64,000 bases of DNA from Polyangiaceae bacterium (GTDB taxonomy: Bacteria > Myxococcota_A > Polyangia > Polyangiales > Polyangiaceae). The position numbers and the translations under genes are program-made. The stretch lies in NCBI GenBank assembly GCA_025936115.1, contig JAICTZ010000013.1, forward strand, positions 1-64,000, written 5' to 3'. Below the pieces are notes generated by a model, which was not told the DNA's origin, ran no database searches, and saw only the letters and a list, made by a program, of their open reading frames with translations. Positions 28,663-35,908 of the stretch are shown here, piece after piece (within the stretch, counting starts at the first letter, position 1; each line of letters starts with the position of its first letter).

Positions 28663-28697
28663 GTCCGATCGCTCCGAAGGCGTGGCAAGGCGAGCGG

Positions 28698-29123
28698 CTA
28701 CTGCGGCTCGGCCGCTCGCGTCGTTTTCAAAGCCCACTCCGCAAACGCTGCGAGGTCCCCGAGGCGCTCCCGCACGATCGAACGCACGATGTCGAGGTTC
28801 AGCGCCTGGTAGTCGTGCACGGCGACGCTTCGAAAGCCGACCATGCTCTTTAGTCGATCGGCGAGCTCACGCGGAAGCGTGCCGTCCTTGGCCAACAGCT
28901 CGAACCCGTCGCGGCTCTCTTGCGGGATGCCCAGTCGACCGCGCCGTACGAGGTGCATGGCCAAGTCGATGGCCGTCTCACAGGCGCGCTGCACGTTCAG
29001 GACGGTCGAATCCTGCCGCGTTTGATCGGTGTAGATGTTCCGGTCGTCGTCCGCGAATACCTCGCGGACGCGCTTTAGGCACCGCTCGATCGTTGCGGAT
29101 TTGTTGATGACTACGTCATCCAT
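28698..29123 (-). CDS. hepT: HepT-family toxin (DUF86 ribonuclease-like)
   Basis: A 141-residue all-helical HEPN protein with the diagnostic RX4HXY motif (Arg98, His103, Tyr105 in FRSVAVHDYQ). HepT toxins are RNases that MntA partners neutralise by adding AMP units to the Tyr of this motif, which is present. The start overlaps the mntA stop by 8 bases, the usual antitoxin-first order. The pair sits between two convergent genes whose decayed copies elsewhere in the window lie only about 33 bases apart. Confidence 0.93.
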   Translation of the reverse strand: MDDVVINKSATIERCLKRVREVFADDDRNIYTDQTRQDSTVLNVQRACETAIDLAMHLVRRGRLGIPQESRDGFELLAKDGTLPRELADRLKSMVGFRSVAVHDYQALNLDIVRSIVRERLGDLAAFAEWALKTTRAAEPQ

Positions 29124-29535
29124 GAACGCGACCGGTCTCGGCGATGTCCCGCAGAATGGCGCCTCGTTCTTCGTTGAGTCGGGCGTAGGAGCCGAGCGCC
29201 GTCGCCTCGAAGGACGCGCGTGCGTTTCGGTCGGTCTCGTACAGGAGCCGGCCGCCAGTGATGACCTGGACGCGCAGCACCGTCGAGCTCTGTGACAGAT
29301 CGACGAGATCGACGTCGCTCCCCGCCAGCACCGCGAGTCTTTCCTGCAGCTCCCAGCGCTCGAGCGGAGCAAGACGTTGGCCTGCTAGGACCGCCAGGTC
29401 GAAATCACTGGCGCTGTTCCCGTCATTTCTCGCGCGCGAGCCGAACAGATAAATCGCGATCAGATCGGGGATGCGCGCGCGAAGCTCTCGCGTCAATCGC
29501 TCGAGGGGCTCGGCGGACGCGGTCGCTCCGGACAC
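29116..29535 (-). CDS. mntA: MntA-family nucleotidyltransferase antitoxin
   Basis: A 139-residue minimal nucleotidyltransferase with FGSRARNDGNSASDFDLAV, the GSx10DxD motif (Gly32-Ser33, Asp44, Asp46), and a third acidic residue in DVDLVDL. It is predicted to AMPylate the HepT toxin. A short inverted repeat (29539-29544 with 29552-29557) lies immediately upstream and could be an operator or part of the neighbour's terminator. Complete and probably functional. Confidence 0.93.
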   Translation of the reverse strand: MSGATASAEPLERLTRELRARIPDLIAIYLFGSRARNDGNSASDFDLAVLAGQRLAPLERWELQERLAVLAGSDVDLVDLSQSSTVLRVQVITGGRLLYETDRNARASFEATALGSYARLNEERGAILRDIAETGRVHG

Positions 29536-29570
29536 GCACGAAGCTTATCACGCTTCGGGCATTGTCACGG

Positions 29571-31202
29571 CTAAGGTCCGATACACGCCGCCGCGGCGTC
29601 GCGCTCGAGCGCGGCACAGCGACGCGCTTTGCCGATGCCGCCACCGTCGCCGAGTTTGCGCGCGTCGAGTGCGGCGAGGTGCTCGCGCGCCGTTTCGATG
29701 CGGCCGAACGCGAGGTCAGTATAGAGCTCGGTGACGAGGGCAGGGGCGTAGTTGGGGTCGGCGTTCAGCGCGCGGGCCATGGCGCGGTCGGCTGCGTCAC
29801 GTTCGCGAGCGATGCGATGGACGCGCGAAAGTCCCGCCCAGGCACGCGGCGAGGCGGGCGTGAGCTCGGTCGCGGCGGTCCAGAGCGAACGCTCGTCGCG
29901 CCAAATCGAGGTCGCCGGCCAGGTCACGGCGAGGAGCGGTAAGCAGGCGAACGCCGTGAACGCGCGCGCCCGGTCGAGCTCGAAGCGCGCGAGCACGCGA
30001 TCGAGCGCCCAAGCCCAGACGATGCCCCCGCCGAGCGTACCGAGGAAAAAATAGCGATCGGCGAGTTCGTTGACCGGCCGGAAGAGCGGCGAGCAGGCGA
30101 GCGGCGCGAGGAGCGCGAAGCCGATCCCGAGCGCCGGCACGCGCAGCTCGCGATTTTTGCCGAGGAGTGCGACGCCCGCAAACAGCGAGAGGCACGGCAG
30201 CGTCCAGCGAAACGACGCGTCCGGCTGCCGCCAATGATCGGGTGAGTAGAAGATGGGCAGCAGGGCGTCGACGACGGCGCGCACCTCGAAGCGCGCTGCG
30301 CGCAGCAGCACGTCACCGAACGGTCGTTTCGGAGCGAGCGGCACGTCATCGCCGTGGAGCGCGAGCGGCACACGCCACGCGAGAAAAACGAAGAGTACGG
30401 CGCCGAGCACGTAGAGGTGCCGCCGCCGATCCCCGAGCGTCACCCGCGCCCACGGCAAGCAAAACGCGATCAGCCCCGCAAGCGGCACGAACGCGACGGC
30501 GCTCTCCTTGCCGAACAAACCGAGCGCGAGGCATGCCCCCGCAGCGAGCGCTCGCGCGCTGGAGTCACCGTAACGCCGCCGAATGAAGGTATCGTCCCGC
30601 GCAGTCACGCGCCGGCTCTCATTGTCCGGCGCATAGAGAAGCACGAGCGCCCCGAGCACGCCGAACGCGCCGAGCAGATCCTCCCGGTAATTGATGGCGG
30701 CGACGGGTTCGGCGTGCAGCGGCGCGAGCGCGAAGAAGACGCCGGCGCAGAGGGCTACGTGCTTTTGGCGCGTGAGCACGAGCGCGAGGCGCGTCGCGAG
30801 CGCGCACACGAGCGCGTAGAGGAGCAGCGAGTCCAGGTGGTAACCAGCGGGCGAAAGGCCGAAGACGCGCCGTTCAAGCGCTTCGAGGAGCACCATCACC
30901 GGGCGCGTCGCGTCCGGGACGTGCCGCGCGAGCGCCTGGCCGGTCACGAGTAATCCGATGAGCTCGTGGAGAGGGTGGGTGAGCCAGTCGTTGTCGGCCA
31001 GGGTCCAGCCGTCGTCGTAGACGAACCCGAAGCTGACGGCGCGGGCAAAGGCGAACAGGCCCACTCCGGCCGTGATCAACGCCGCAGCCCGGGGCCCGAG
31101 CCGACGGGAACGGACGGGCTCTTCCGTTCGTACCGAGGGGGCGCGTCGTTTCACGGAAAGGCCGGGGTTCTCGTGCCCATGACGGCTCGGTCCGCGCATC
31201 AT
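29571..31202 (-). CDS. GT-C/TMTC-like membrane glycosyltransferase with TPR tail
   Basis: A 543-residue protein with about ten transmembrane helices. The early extracytoplasmic acidic motif VYDDGWTLADN and LHAEPVAAINYREDLLG match the layout of TMTC/PMT-type enzymes, in which a DD motif in the first loop is catalytic. A C-terminal soluble part has a TPR-like helix pair (ADRAMARALNADPNYAPALV). It probably transfers a sugar from a polyprenyl-phosphate donor to protein or glycan outside the cytoplasm. It is transcribed toward hepT-mntA and ends 35 bases from mntA. A fragment of its C-terminus recurs at 31792-31875. The start could be shorter (GTG in the first 20 residues). Confidence 0.8.
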   Translation of the reverse strand: MMRGPSRHGHENPGLSVKRRAPSVRTEEPVRSRRLGPRAAALITAGVGLFAFARAVSFGFVYDDGWTLADNDWLTHPLHELIGLLVTGQALARHVPDATRPVMVLLEALERRVFGLSPAGYHLDSLLLYALVCALATRLALVLTRQKHVALCAGVFFALAPLHAEPVAAINYREDLLGAFGVLGALVLLYAPDNESRRVTARDDTFIRRRYGDSSARALAAGACLALGLFGKESAVAFVPLAGLIAFCLPWARVTLGDRRRHLYVLGAVLFVFLAWRVPLALHGDDVPLAPKRPFGDVLLRAARFEVRAVVDALLPIFYSPDHWRQPDASFRWTLPCLSLFAGVALLGKNRELRVPALGIGFALLAPLACSPLFRPVNELADRYFFLGTLGGGIVWAWALDRVLARFELDRARAFTAFACLPLLAVTWPATSIWRDERSLWTAATELTPASPRAWAGLSRVHRIARERDAADRAMARALNADPNYAPALVTELYTDLAFGRIETAREHLAALDARKLGDGGGIGKARRCAALERDAAAACIGP

Positions 31203-31334
31203 GACGCACGCGTCGCCCCTTGCGCAAACGGGCTTGTGGCGACGCGCGCCACGTGGTCGTCTCGGCCCGCCCAGAATGGCACGCTTTGCTTACGACCCGA
31301 CGGGCCCGCTCGTGATCGGTCGGGGGGAGCCGCG

Positions 31335-31655
31335 GAGCACATTCGCCTGCCCCTGATGATCCCGACGTTCAACGAGGCGAACAACGTCACGACGTTGCTG
31401 ACCTCGCTCGAGAACCTGCTCGAACCGGTCCTCGGGCAAGCCTGCGAGCTCATCGTCGTCGTCGTCGACAGTCCCGACGGCACGGCCGCGTCGTCGAAGC
31501 ACTCGTCCCCGCGCACCGGCGCGGCCGTTTCGCGCGGCGCCGCGGCGAACGCGGCCCGATCTCCGCCGTGATCCGCGGCTGACAGGCGGCGCGTGGCGAC
31601 GTCCTCGCCGTATGGACGCGGACTTGCAGCACTCGGTGGACGTCAATGCGGCGCT
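31335..31655 (+). pseudogene. Decayed GT2 (DPM1-like) glycosyltransferase, 5' fragment
   Basis: The sequence closely follows the intact GT2-GtrA gene at 44228: LMIPTFNEANNVTTLLTSLE corresponds to LVIPTYNEATNIVPLIKSLE, and CELIVVVVDSPDGT corresponds to FELIVVDDDSPDGT. A TGG codon of the intact gene is TGA here (near 31579). Later bases still match out of frame, with a segment like MDADxQHxVDVNAAL (31611-31655). It is cut off exactly where the copy of the phosphodiesterase 3' end begins. No function is expected. Confidence 0.85.
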
Positions 31656-31761
31656 CACATCAAGCCCGTGTTCCAGTCCGAGGTCGAGCAAGGAGTGCGC
31701 ACGCCTCAAGGGCGTGAACCTCACCGTGAGGGCGCTCGGCGATCAGTATGTGCTCTGAGCG
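31656..31761 (+). pseudogene. Relic copy of the phosphodiesterase gene 3' end
   Basis: About 92% identical to 28558-28662, with one extra A in the run following GTCGAGCA that shifts the frame. The original TGA is kept at 31756-31758. A perfect GC palindrome (31764-31778) follows. Fused directly to the GT2 fragment upstream. Confidence 0.9.
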
Positions 31762-31791
31762 TGGCCCCCCCGGGGGGCGAGGGCGACCTAT

Positions 31792-31875
31792 TCACGGAGC
31801 GATGCAGCGTGAAGGAGCGTCGGTGTCGATCGCGGCGCAGCGCCTCGCCTTTGCAACGCCGCCGTCTCCCCAATT
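31792..31875 (-). pseudogene. Relic of the C-terminus of the TMTC-like gene
   Basis: Read on the minus strand it gives GDGGVAKARRCAAIDTDAPSRCIAP and then a stop, matching GDGGGIGKARRCAALERDAAAACIGP at the end of the gene at 29571. It lies 33 bases from the relic phosphodiesterase stop, in the same convergent orientation as the intact pair. Confidence 0.8.
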
Positions 31876-32096
31876 AGGTGAACGGCCAGGATCTCGAAGC
31901 GCGTGGTCCGCAAGAGCAGCTGCGTGAGCGCTCGGTGTTGAGCGAGCAGGATGCCATCGCCGCGCGTGGCGAGCGGCCCGAGAAAGAGGAGCCAGAGAAG
32001 AACGGCCGCGCCGAGGGCCGTCCACAGATTCTCTCGCGCCTCCGCCTTGCCCAAGGGACGAGTGGGGTGATGAGCGCCGCGAGCGCTACCGCACAT
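31869..32096 (-). pseudogene. N-terminal fragment of a GT-C-like membrane protein
   Basis: The minus-strand frame encodes LWTALGAAVLLWLLFLGPLATRGDG followed by ILLAQHRALTQLLL. This resembles the start of the gene at 45503-47005 (ALVWVVAFVDVRVRGDGAEYLLVTHAL): one transmembrane helix, then RGDG and a helix. The frame then runs into the TMTC relic and ends. It is probably a deletion remnant; a small one-helix protein is less likely. Confidence 0.55.
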
Positions 32097-32463
32097 CGGG
32101 GATGCGTTTTGCGACAGCTTCGCCGGTCAACGATCGGCGCGTCAGCTCGCCCAATGACCTGAGCGTCCTCGCATTTTCGATGAGGTTCAACATCGCGCGA
32201 AGTCGTACGTAACGCTGCACGCGAAGGCCAAGATGCCCATGACGGGGCCGACGAATGGGACTCGCAGCCGAGGAACTGCTTGCATTCGAAGACTTGGCGG
32301 AGAAGGTCCTACGGCGCGGCGCCAGCGCCCTCGACCGTGAGCCGACAGGCTCGACGTGACGTAGGACCGGGCACGGCGTGCTGGACCCGGGAGCGATCTT
32401 TTGACAAAGTGTCGGGCTTGTCGAAAGGGGACCCTTGGCCTTGAATGACCGCCGCGAGGCGCC
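32097..32463. other. Non-coding region before a GT-C gene
   Basis: About 370 bases with no convincing gene on either strand; the open frames are Arg/Ser-rich. It separates the relic cluster from the gene at 32464 and presumably contains that gene's promoter. I cannot identify one reliably. Confidence 0.4.
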
Positions 32464-34020
32464 TTGAAGCGGGCGGACCGGACATGGTTTCGTCTTTCGT
32501 ACGCCGTCTGGCTGTTCGGCATTTTTGCGTTCTTTATCCCGGCGGCAACGTGGAGCCCGGCGTCGCGCTTTGCGATGACCCGCGCCGTGGTGGAGCGGCA
32601 TAGCCTCTCGATCGACGCCTTCGCCTCGAGCACCGGAGACCGCGCGCTGGTCGACGGACAGTGGTACAGCGAAAAGGCGCCGCTGCCGTCGCTCGTCGCG
32701 ACGATTCCCTACGCGGTCATTCACGCATTGCACACATCTCGTGGTGTGCGACCTGCGTACCGCGCGTATGCGCGGGGCGAAACACCCGCTGTTCGAATCC
32801 AAATTAACCGGCCTTTTCAGCGAGGTCTCTTCGTCTCCTCGCTCTTTACGAGCGGAGTTGCAGGTGCTGCGGTTGGACTGCTCTTGTTCGAGCTGCTGCG
32901 ACGTCGGACTACGCGACGCGCAGCGCTCCTCGGTTCCCTCTTCTTCACGCTCGGCACACCCGTGTTTGCCTACGGCACGAGCTTCTACGGTCACACGCCG
33001 GCAGCCGCACTTTTACTCGCCGGCCTTTTCCTGCTCGATAGCCGCGCAAGCCTGAAGAACCCACACCCTACCCGAGCCGCACTGTGGGGTGCCGGCCTGT
33101 GCTTGGCGAGCGCTCCGGGTTGCGAGTACCTCGCTGCCGTTCCGGTTGCGCTCATCGTCGGCTGGTTCGCGCTGCGTTCGCCGCGGAAGGTGCAGACACT
33201 GCTCTATTTGGCGCTTGGCGCCGTCATCCCCGTCACAATCGTCGCCGCGTATCATTGGGCCGCGTTCGGCGCGCCTTGGCGCACCGGTTACTCGTTCATC
33301 ACCAACCCGCAGTTCCGCGACGGTCAGAAGACGGGTCTGCTCGGGATCACGACGCTGCGGGCCGCCGCGATTTACGGGCTCACGCTGGGCGTCAACCGGG
33401 GACTCTTCTTCCTTGCTCCGATCACGCTGATCGGCTTCGTGGGGCTCGTACTGCGCGCCGTCCGTCGGGATGATTGGGTGTCACGGGTCGGACTTGTTTC
33501 GTTTCTCACCTTGTTCTTTGTAAACTGTTCGTACTTCGTGTGGTGGGGTGGCGCGGCTGCCGGTCCACGGCACCTCGTACCGGCCGTGCCATTTCTCGCG
33601 TTCGGCGTCGCGGGGCCCCTCCGTGCGAGGCGTCTTGGGCTTCGTCTTGGCGTCATCGCGGTCGGGTTGGTTTCGGTGCTGACCTTCAGCTCGTTCTGCC
33701 TCGTGGGCATCGAAGCCCCGGAGGTGGGCAACGTCCTCACGAACTTCGTGTGGCCGAACGTTGCGGGCGGGCGCATCTCGATCCTGAGTGGTGCGTCGAA
33801 CCTTGGCTATCTCCTCGGCCTCGGCTCGCGTCTCTCTACGGCTCTGCTCCTGCTCTGGGGCGCCTTCGGTGCCGCCTATGTTTTCGCTTTGCTTCGCCGC
33901 GGCCGGCACGTTGCTCGGAAACGGAAGGCGGTGCCGATCGCGCCTACCGTAGCGATGGATTCCGCGCCAACGGACACCTTTCCAGCGACGACGGGCTCCG
34001 AGCAGCCTCGGCCTCTTTGA
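32464..34020 (+). CDS. GT-C-like membrane glycosyltransferase (paralogue A)
   Basis: A 518-residue protein with about eleven transmembrane helices, starting TTG with GAGG 5 bases upstream. The first extracytoplasmic loop has TRAVVERHSLSIDAFASSTG and DRALVDGQWYSEKAPLPSL. This is the Asp/Glu-containing loop pattern of GT39/GT-C-like enzymes, with a Lys-Pro after WYS. It is clearly paralogous over its whole length to the gene at 47015 (shared WLFGIFAFFxPAATW, TSGVAGxAVGLLLFELLRRRT, APGCEYL, WWGGAAxGxRHLxPAxPFLA). It likely transfers a lipid-linked sugar in the periplasm. An arylsulfotransferase-like lipoprotein gene follows after 20 bases. Confidence 0.8.
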   Translation: MKRADRTWFRLSYAVWLFGIFAFFIPAATWSPASRFAMTRAVVERHSLSIDAFASSTGDRALVDGQWYSEKAPLPSLVATIPYAVIHALHTSRGVRPAYRAYARGETPAVRIQINRPFQRGLFVSSLFTSGVAGAAVGLLLFELLRRRTTRRAALLGSLFFTLGTPVFAYGTSFYGHTPAAALLLAGLFLLDSRASLKNPHPTRAALWGAGLCLASAPGCEYLAAVPVALIVGWFALRSPRKVQTLLYLALGAVIPVTIVAAYHWAAFGAPWRTGYSFITNPQFRDGQKTGLLGITTLRAAAIYGLTLGVNRGLFFLAPITLIGFVGLVLRAVRRDDWVSRVGLVSFLTLFFVNCSYFVWWGGAAAGPRHLVPAVPFLAFGVAGPLRARRLGLRLGVIAVGLVSVLTFSSFCLVGIEAPEVGNVLTNFVWPNVAGGRISILSGASNLGYLLGLGSRLSTALLLLWGAFGAAYVFALLRRGRHVARKRKAVPIAPTVAMDSAPTDTFPATTGSEQPRPL

Positions 34021-34040
34021 AATAACCGAACGGGCGCTTC

Positions 34041-35897
34041 ATGACGGCATTGAGCTTGTCATTCAGTTCGGGACGGCTGACACGAACATCGATCCGGAGC
34101 CGTTGGCCCGTGCTCGCGCTACTCGCGCTCGCCGGGGCGTGCGGGGAAGATGAGAAGCTCACTCCGAGCGAAGCCGGGCGGAGTGGGGCTGCCGGCTGTG
34201 CCGCCTTTGGCGGAGGGGGGAAGAGCCACACCGGAAGCGGAACGGGCGGAAGAGCGGCCACTGCCCCAACGGCGGGCACCGATCTGGGCGGAGCCGGCGC
34301 CTTCACCGGTTCGAGCGGGACAAGCTCCACCGGCAAGAGCGGGACCGGCGGTCGTCGCGATCCTTCGGGCGGGAACGCCGGTTCCGACGGACGCATCGCG
34401 GGATCCGGCGGGACCGCAGTCGCCGACGGCGGCGCGGGCGAGGGCGGGGAGGCCGGAGCCGGCCAGAGCGCCACGAGTGGCGCCGGCGGTCTGGGCCTCG
34501 GCGACGCGGGAGCCGGAGGGGACCCGGGCAGCGCTATGGAGACGACGCTTTCGATCTCGAACCTCGCGATCGCAGCAAACCCCCACATGACGATCTCTTG
34601 CTTCGTGTCGTGGACGACCGAGGAGCCGGCGAGCTCTGAGGTCGACTTCGGCGCCGGTACTTACGCCTTTCGGATTCGGGACACGGCGCTCGTCACCGAC
34701 CATCGGGTGCTCGTCATCGGCATGCACGCCGAGTCGGACTACAAGATCAAGGCGGTGTCGTCGACGGGTACGAAGTCAGGCGAAGCGGAAGGGACCTTCA
34801 CGACAGGGGCTCTGCCCGGCAATTTACCAACGCCGACCCTGACCACCAAGAATGCCGTCACGATGCAACCAGGCTGGACGCTCATGAATACCAGCGGAGC
34901 CCAAGCCGCCAGCGTCATGGCCATGTACGACGAGGACGGACTGCCGGTTTGGTATTTCGTCGACGGACCCGGCAACACTCAAGGTGCCATCGACGTCGAA
35001 TTCTTGGGAAGCAGTGTCCTGATGAGCGCGGGAAGCGACGAACCCGCCCGTGAGGTGGATTTTTCGGGCACGATCCTATGGGTAGGTCCGGCTAACCCGG
35101 TGACCACCTACCCCCAGACTCAGACGCACACCATCAGCAAGACTTCGACAGGCAACTACCTCCTCAATATAGACTATTGGATTAGGACCCCCGACGCCAC
35201 TTGGATTGACGCGCTCGTGCAGGAGATCAAGCCAGATTCTACGGAGGTCTGGTCCTGGCATCTATTCGATCATCAGCCTGCTGCGGGCACCCGCGGCGAC
35301 GTGTGCCACGGCAACGCGATGACGCTCGATGAAGTCAATAACGTCCTCTACTACAATTGCCGTTTTCTCGGCTTGCTCAAGGTTGATCGAATCACGGGCA
35401 ATATTCTCTGGCGCATCGGCGGCGGCTACGACACGACGACGTACGGCCCGGGTGACTTCACGTTCAACCCGCCAGAATCGCGTTTCGACGACACTCACGA
35501 CCCCGAGTTGCACGATGACGGGACCATCCTTTTCTACGACAACGGCGGGTACAACAACCGTCCTCCCGGCGGGCTACATTCTCGCGTGGTCGAGTATCAA
35601 GTGGACGAAAAGGAGAAGACGGCTACCCGCACATTCGAGTTCCCCGGTGATTTCAGTGTCGATCCCTGGTACTCGAATAACTGGTATACCCCGGCGTTCG
35701 GCAGCGCAAAGCGCCTTGCGAACGGCAATGTTCTCGTCGCCGCGGGCGACCCCGCGAATTCGAAAACGGACGCCGCGCGCATTTTCGAGGTTACGCGAGA
35801 GGGCGAAGTGGCCTGGCAAATCACGCTACCGCTCGGGTATACGGTGTATCGGGCTCGCCGCGTATCACCGCCGCCTCTCGTATCGAGACTGCCCTGA
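34041..35897 (+). CDS. Arylsulfotransferase-like lipoprotein
   Basis: A lipoprotein signal (LLALAGACG) is followed by about 125 residues of Gly/Ser/Ala/Thr linker, a fibronectin-like beta domain (ISCFVSWTTEEPASSEVDFG) and a beta-propeller-like catalytic region. That region has HTISKTSTGNYLLNIDYW, the His-rich segment SWHLFDHQ, VCHGNAMTLDEVNNVLYYNC and FDDTHDPELHDDGTILFYDN. The pattern fits the arylsulfotransferase/ASST family, in which a transient sulfo-His forms during sulfate transfer between phenols. Which His is used cannot be fixed by eye. Some relatives may act on glycans or be non-catalytic. It lies 20 bases after a GT-C gene in the glycan island. Confidence 0.75.
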   Translation: MTALSLSFSSGRLTRTSIRSRWPVLALLALAGACGEDEKLTPSEAGRSGAAGCAAFGGGGKSHTGSGTGGRAATAPTAGTDLGGAGAFTGSSGTSSTGKSGTGGRRDPSGGNAGSDGRIAGSGGTAVADGGAGEGGEAGAGQSATSGAGGLGLGDAGAGGDPGSAMETTLSISNLAIAANPHMTISCFVSWTTEEPASSEVDFGAGTYAFRIRDTALVTDHRVLVIGMHAESDYKIKAVSSTGTKSGEAEGTFTTGALPGNLPTPTLTTKNAVTMQPGWTLMNTSGAQAASVMAMYDEDGLPVWYFVDGPGNTQGAIDVEFLGSSVLMSAGSDEPAREVDFSGTILWVGPANPVTTYPQTQTHTISKTSTGNYLLNIDYWIRTPDATWIDALVQEIKPDSTEVWSWHLFDHQPAAGTRGDVCHGNAMTLDEVNNVLYYNCRFLGLLKVDRITGNILWRIGGGYDTTTYGPGDFTFNPPESRFDDTHDPELHDDGTILFYDNGGYNNRPPGGLHSRVVEYQVDEKEKTATRTFEFPGDFSVDPWYSNNWYTPAFGSAKRLANGNVLVAAGDPANSKTDAARIFEVTREGEVAWQITLPLGYTVYRARRVSPPPLVSRLP

Positions 35898-35908
35898 GCA
35901 GGCGTCGC

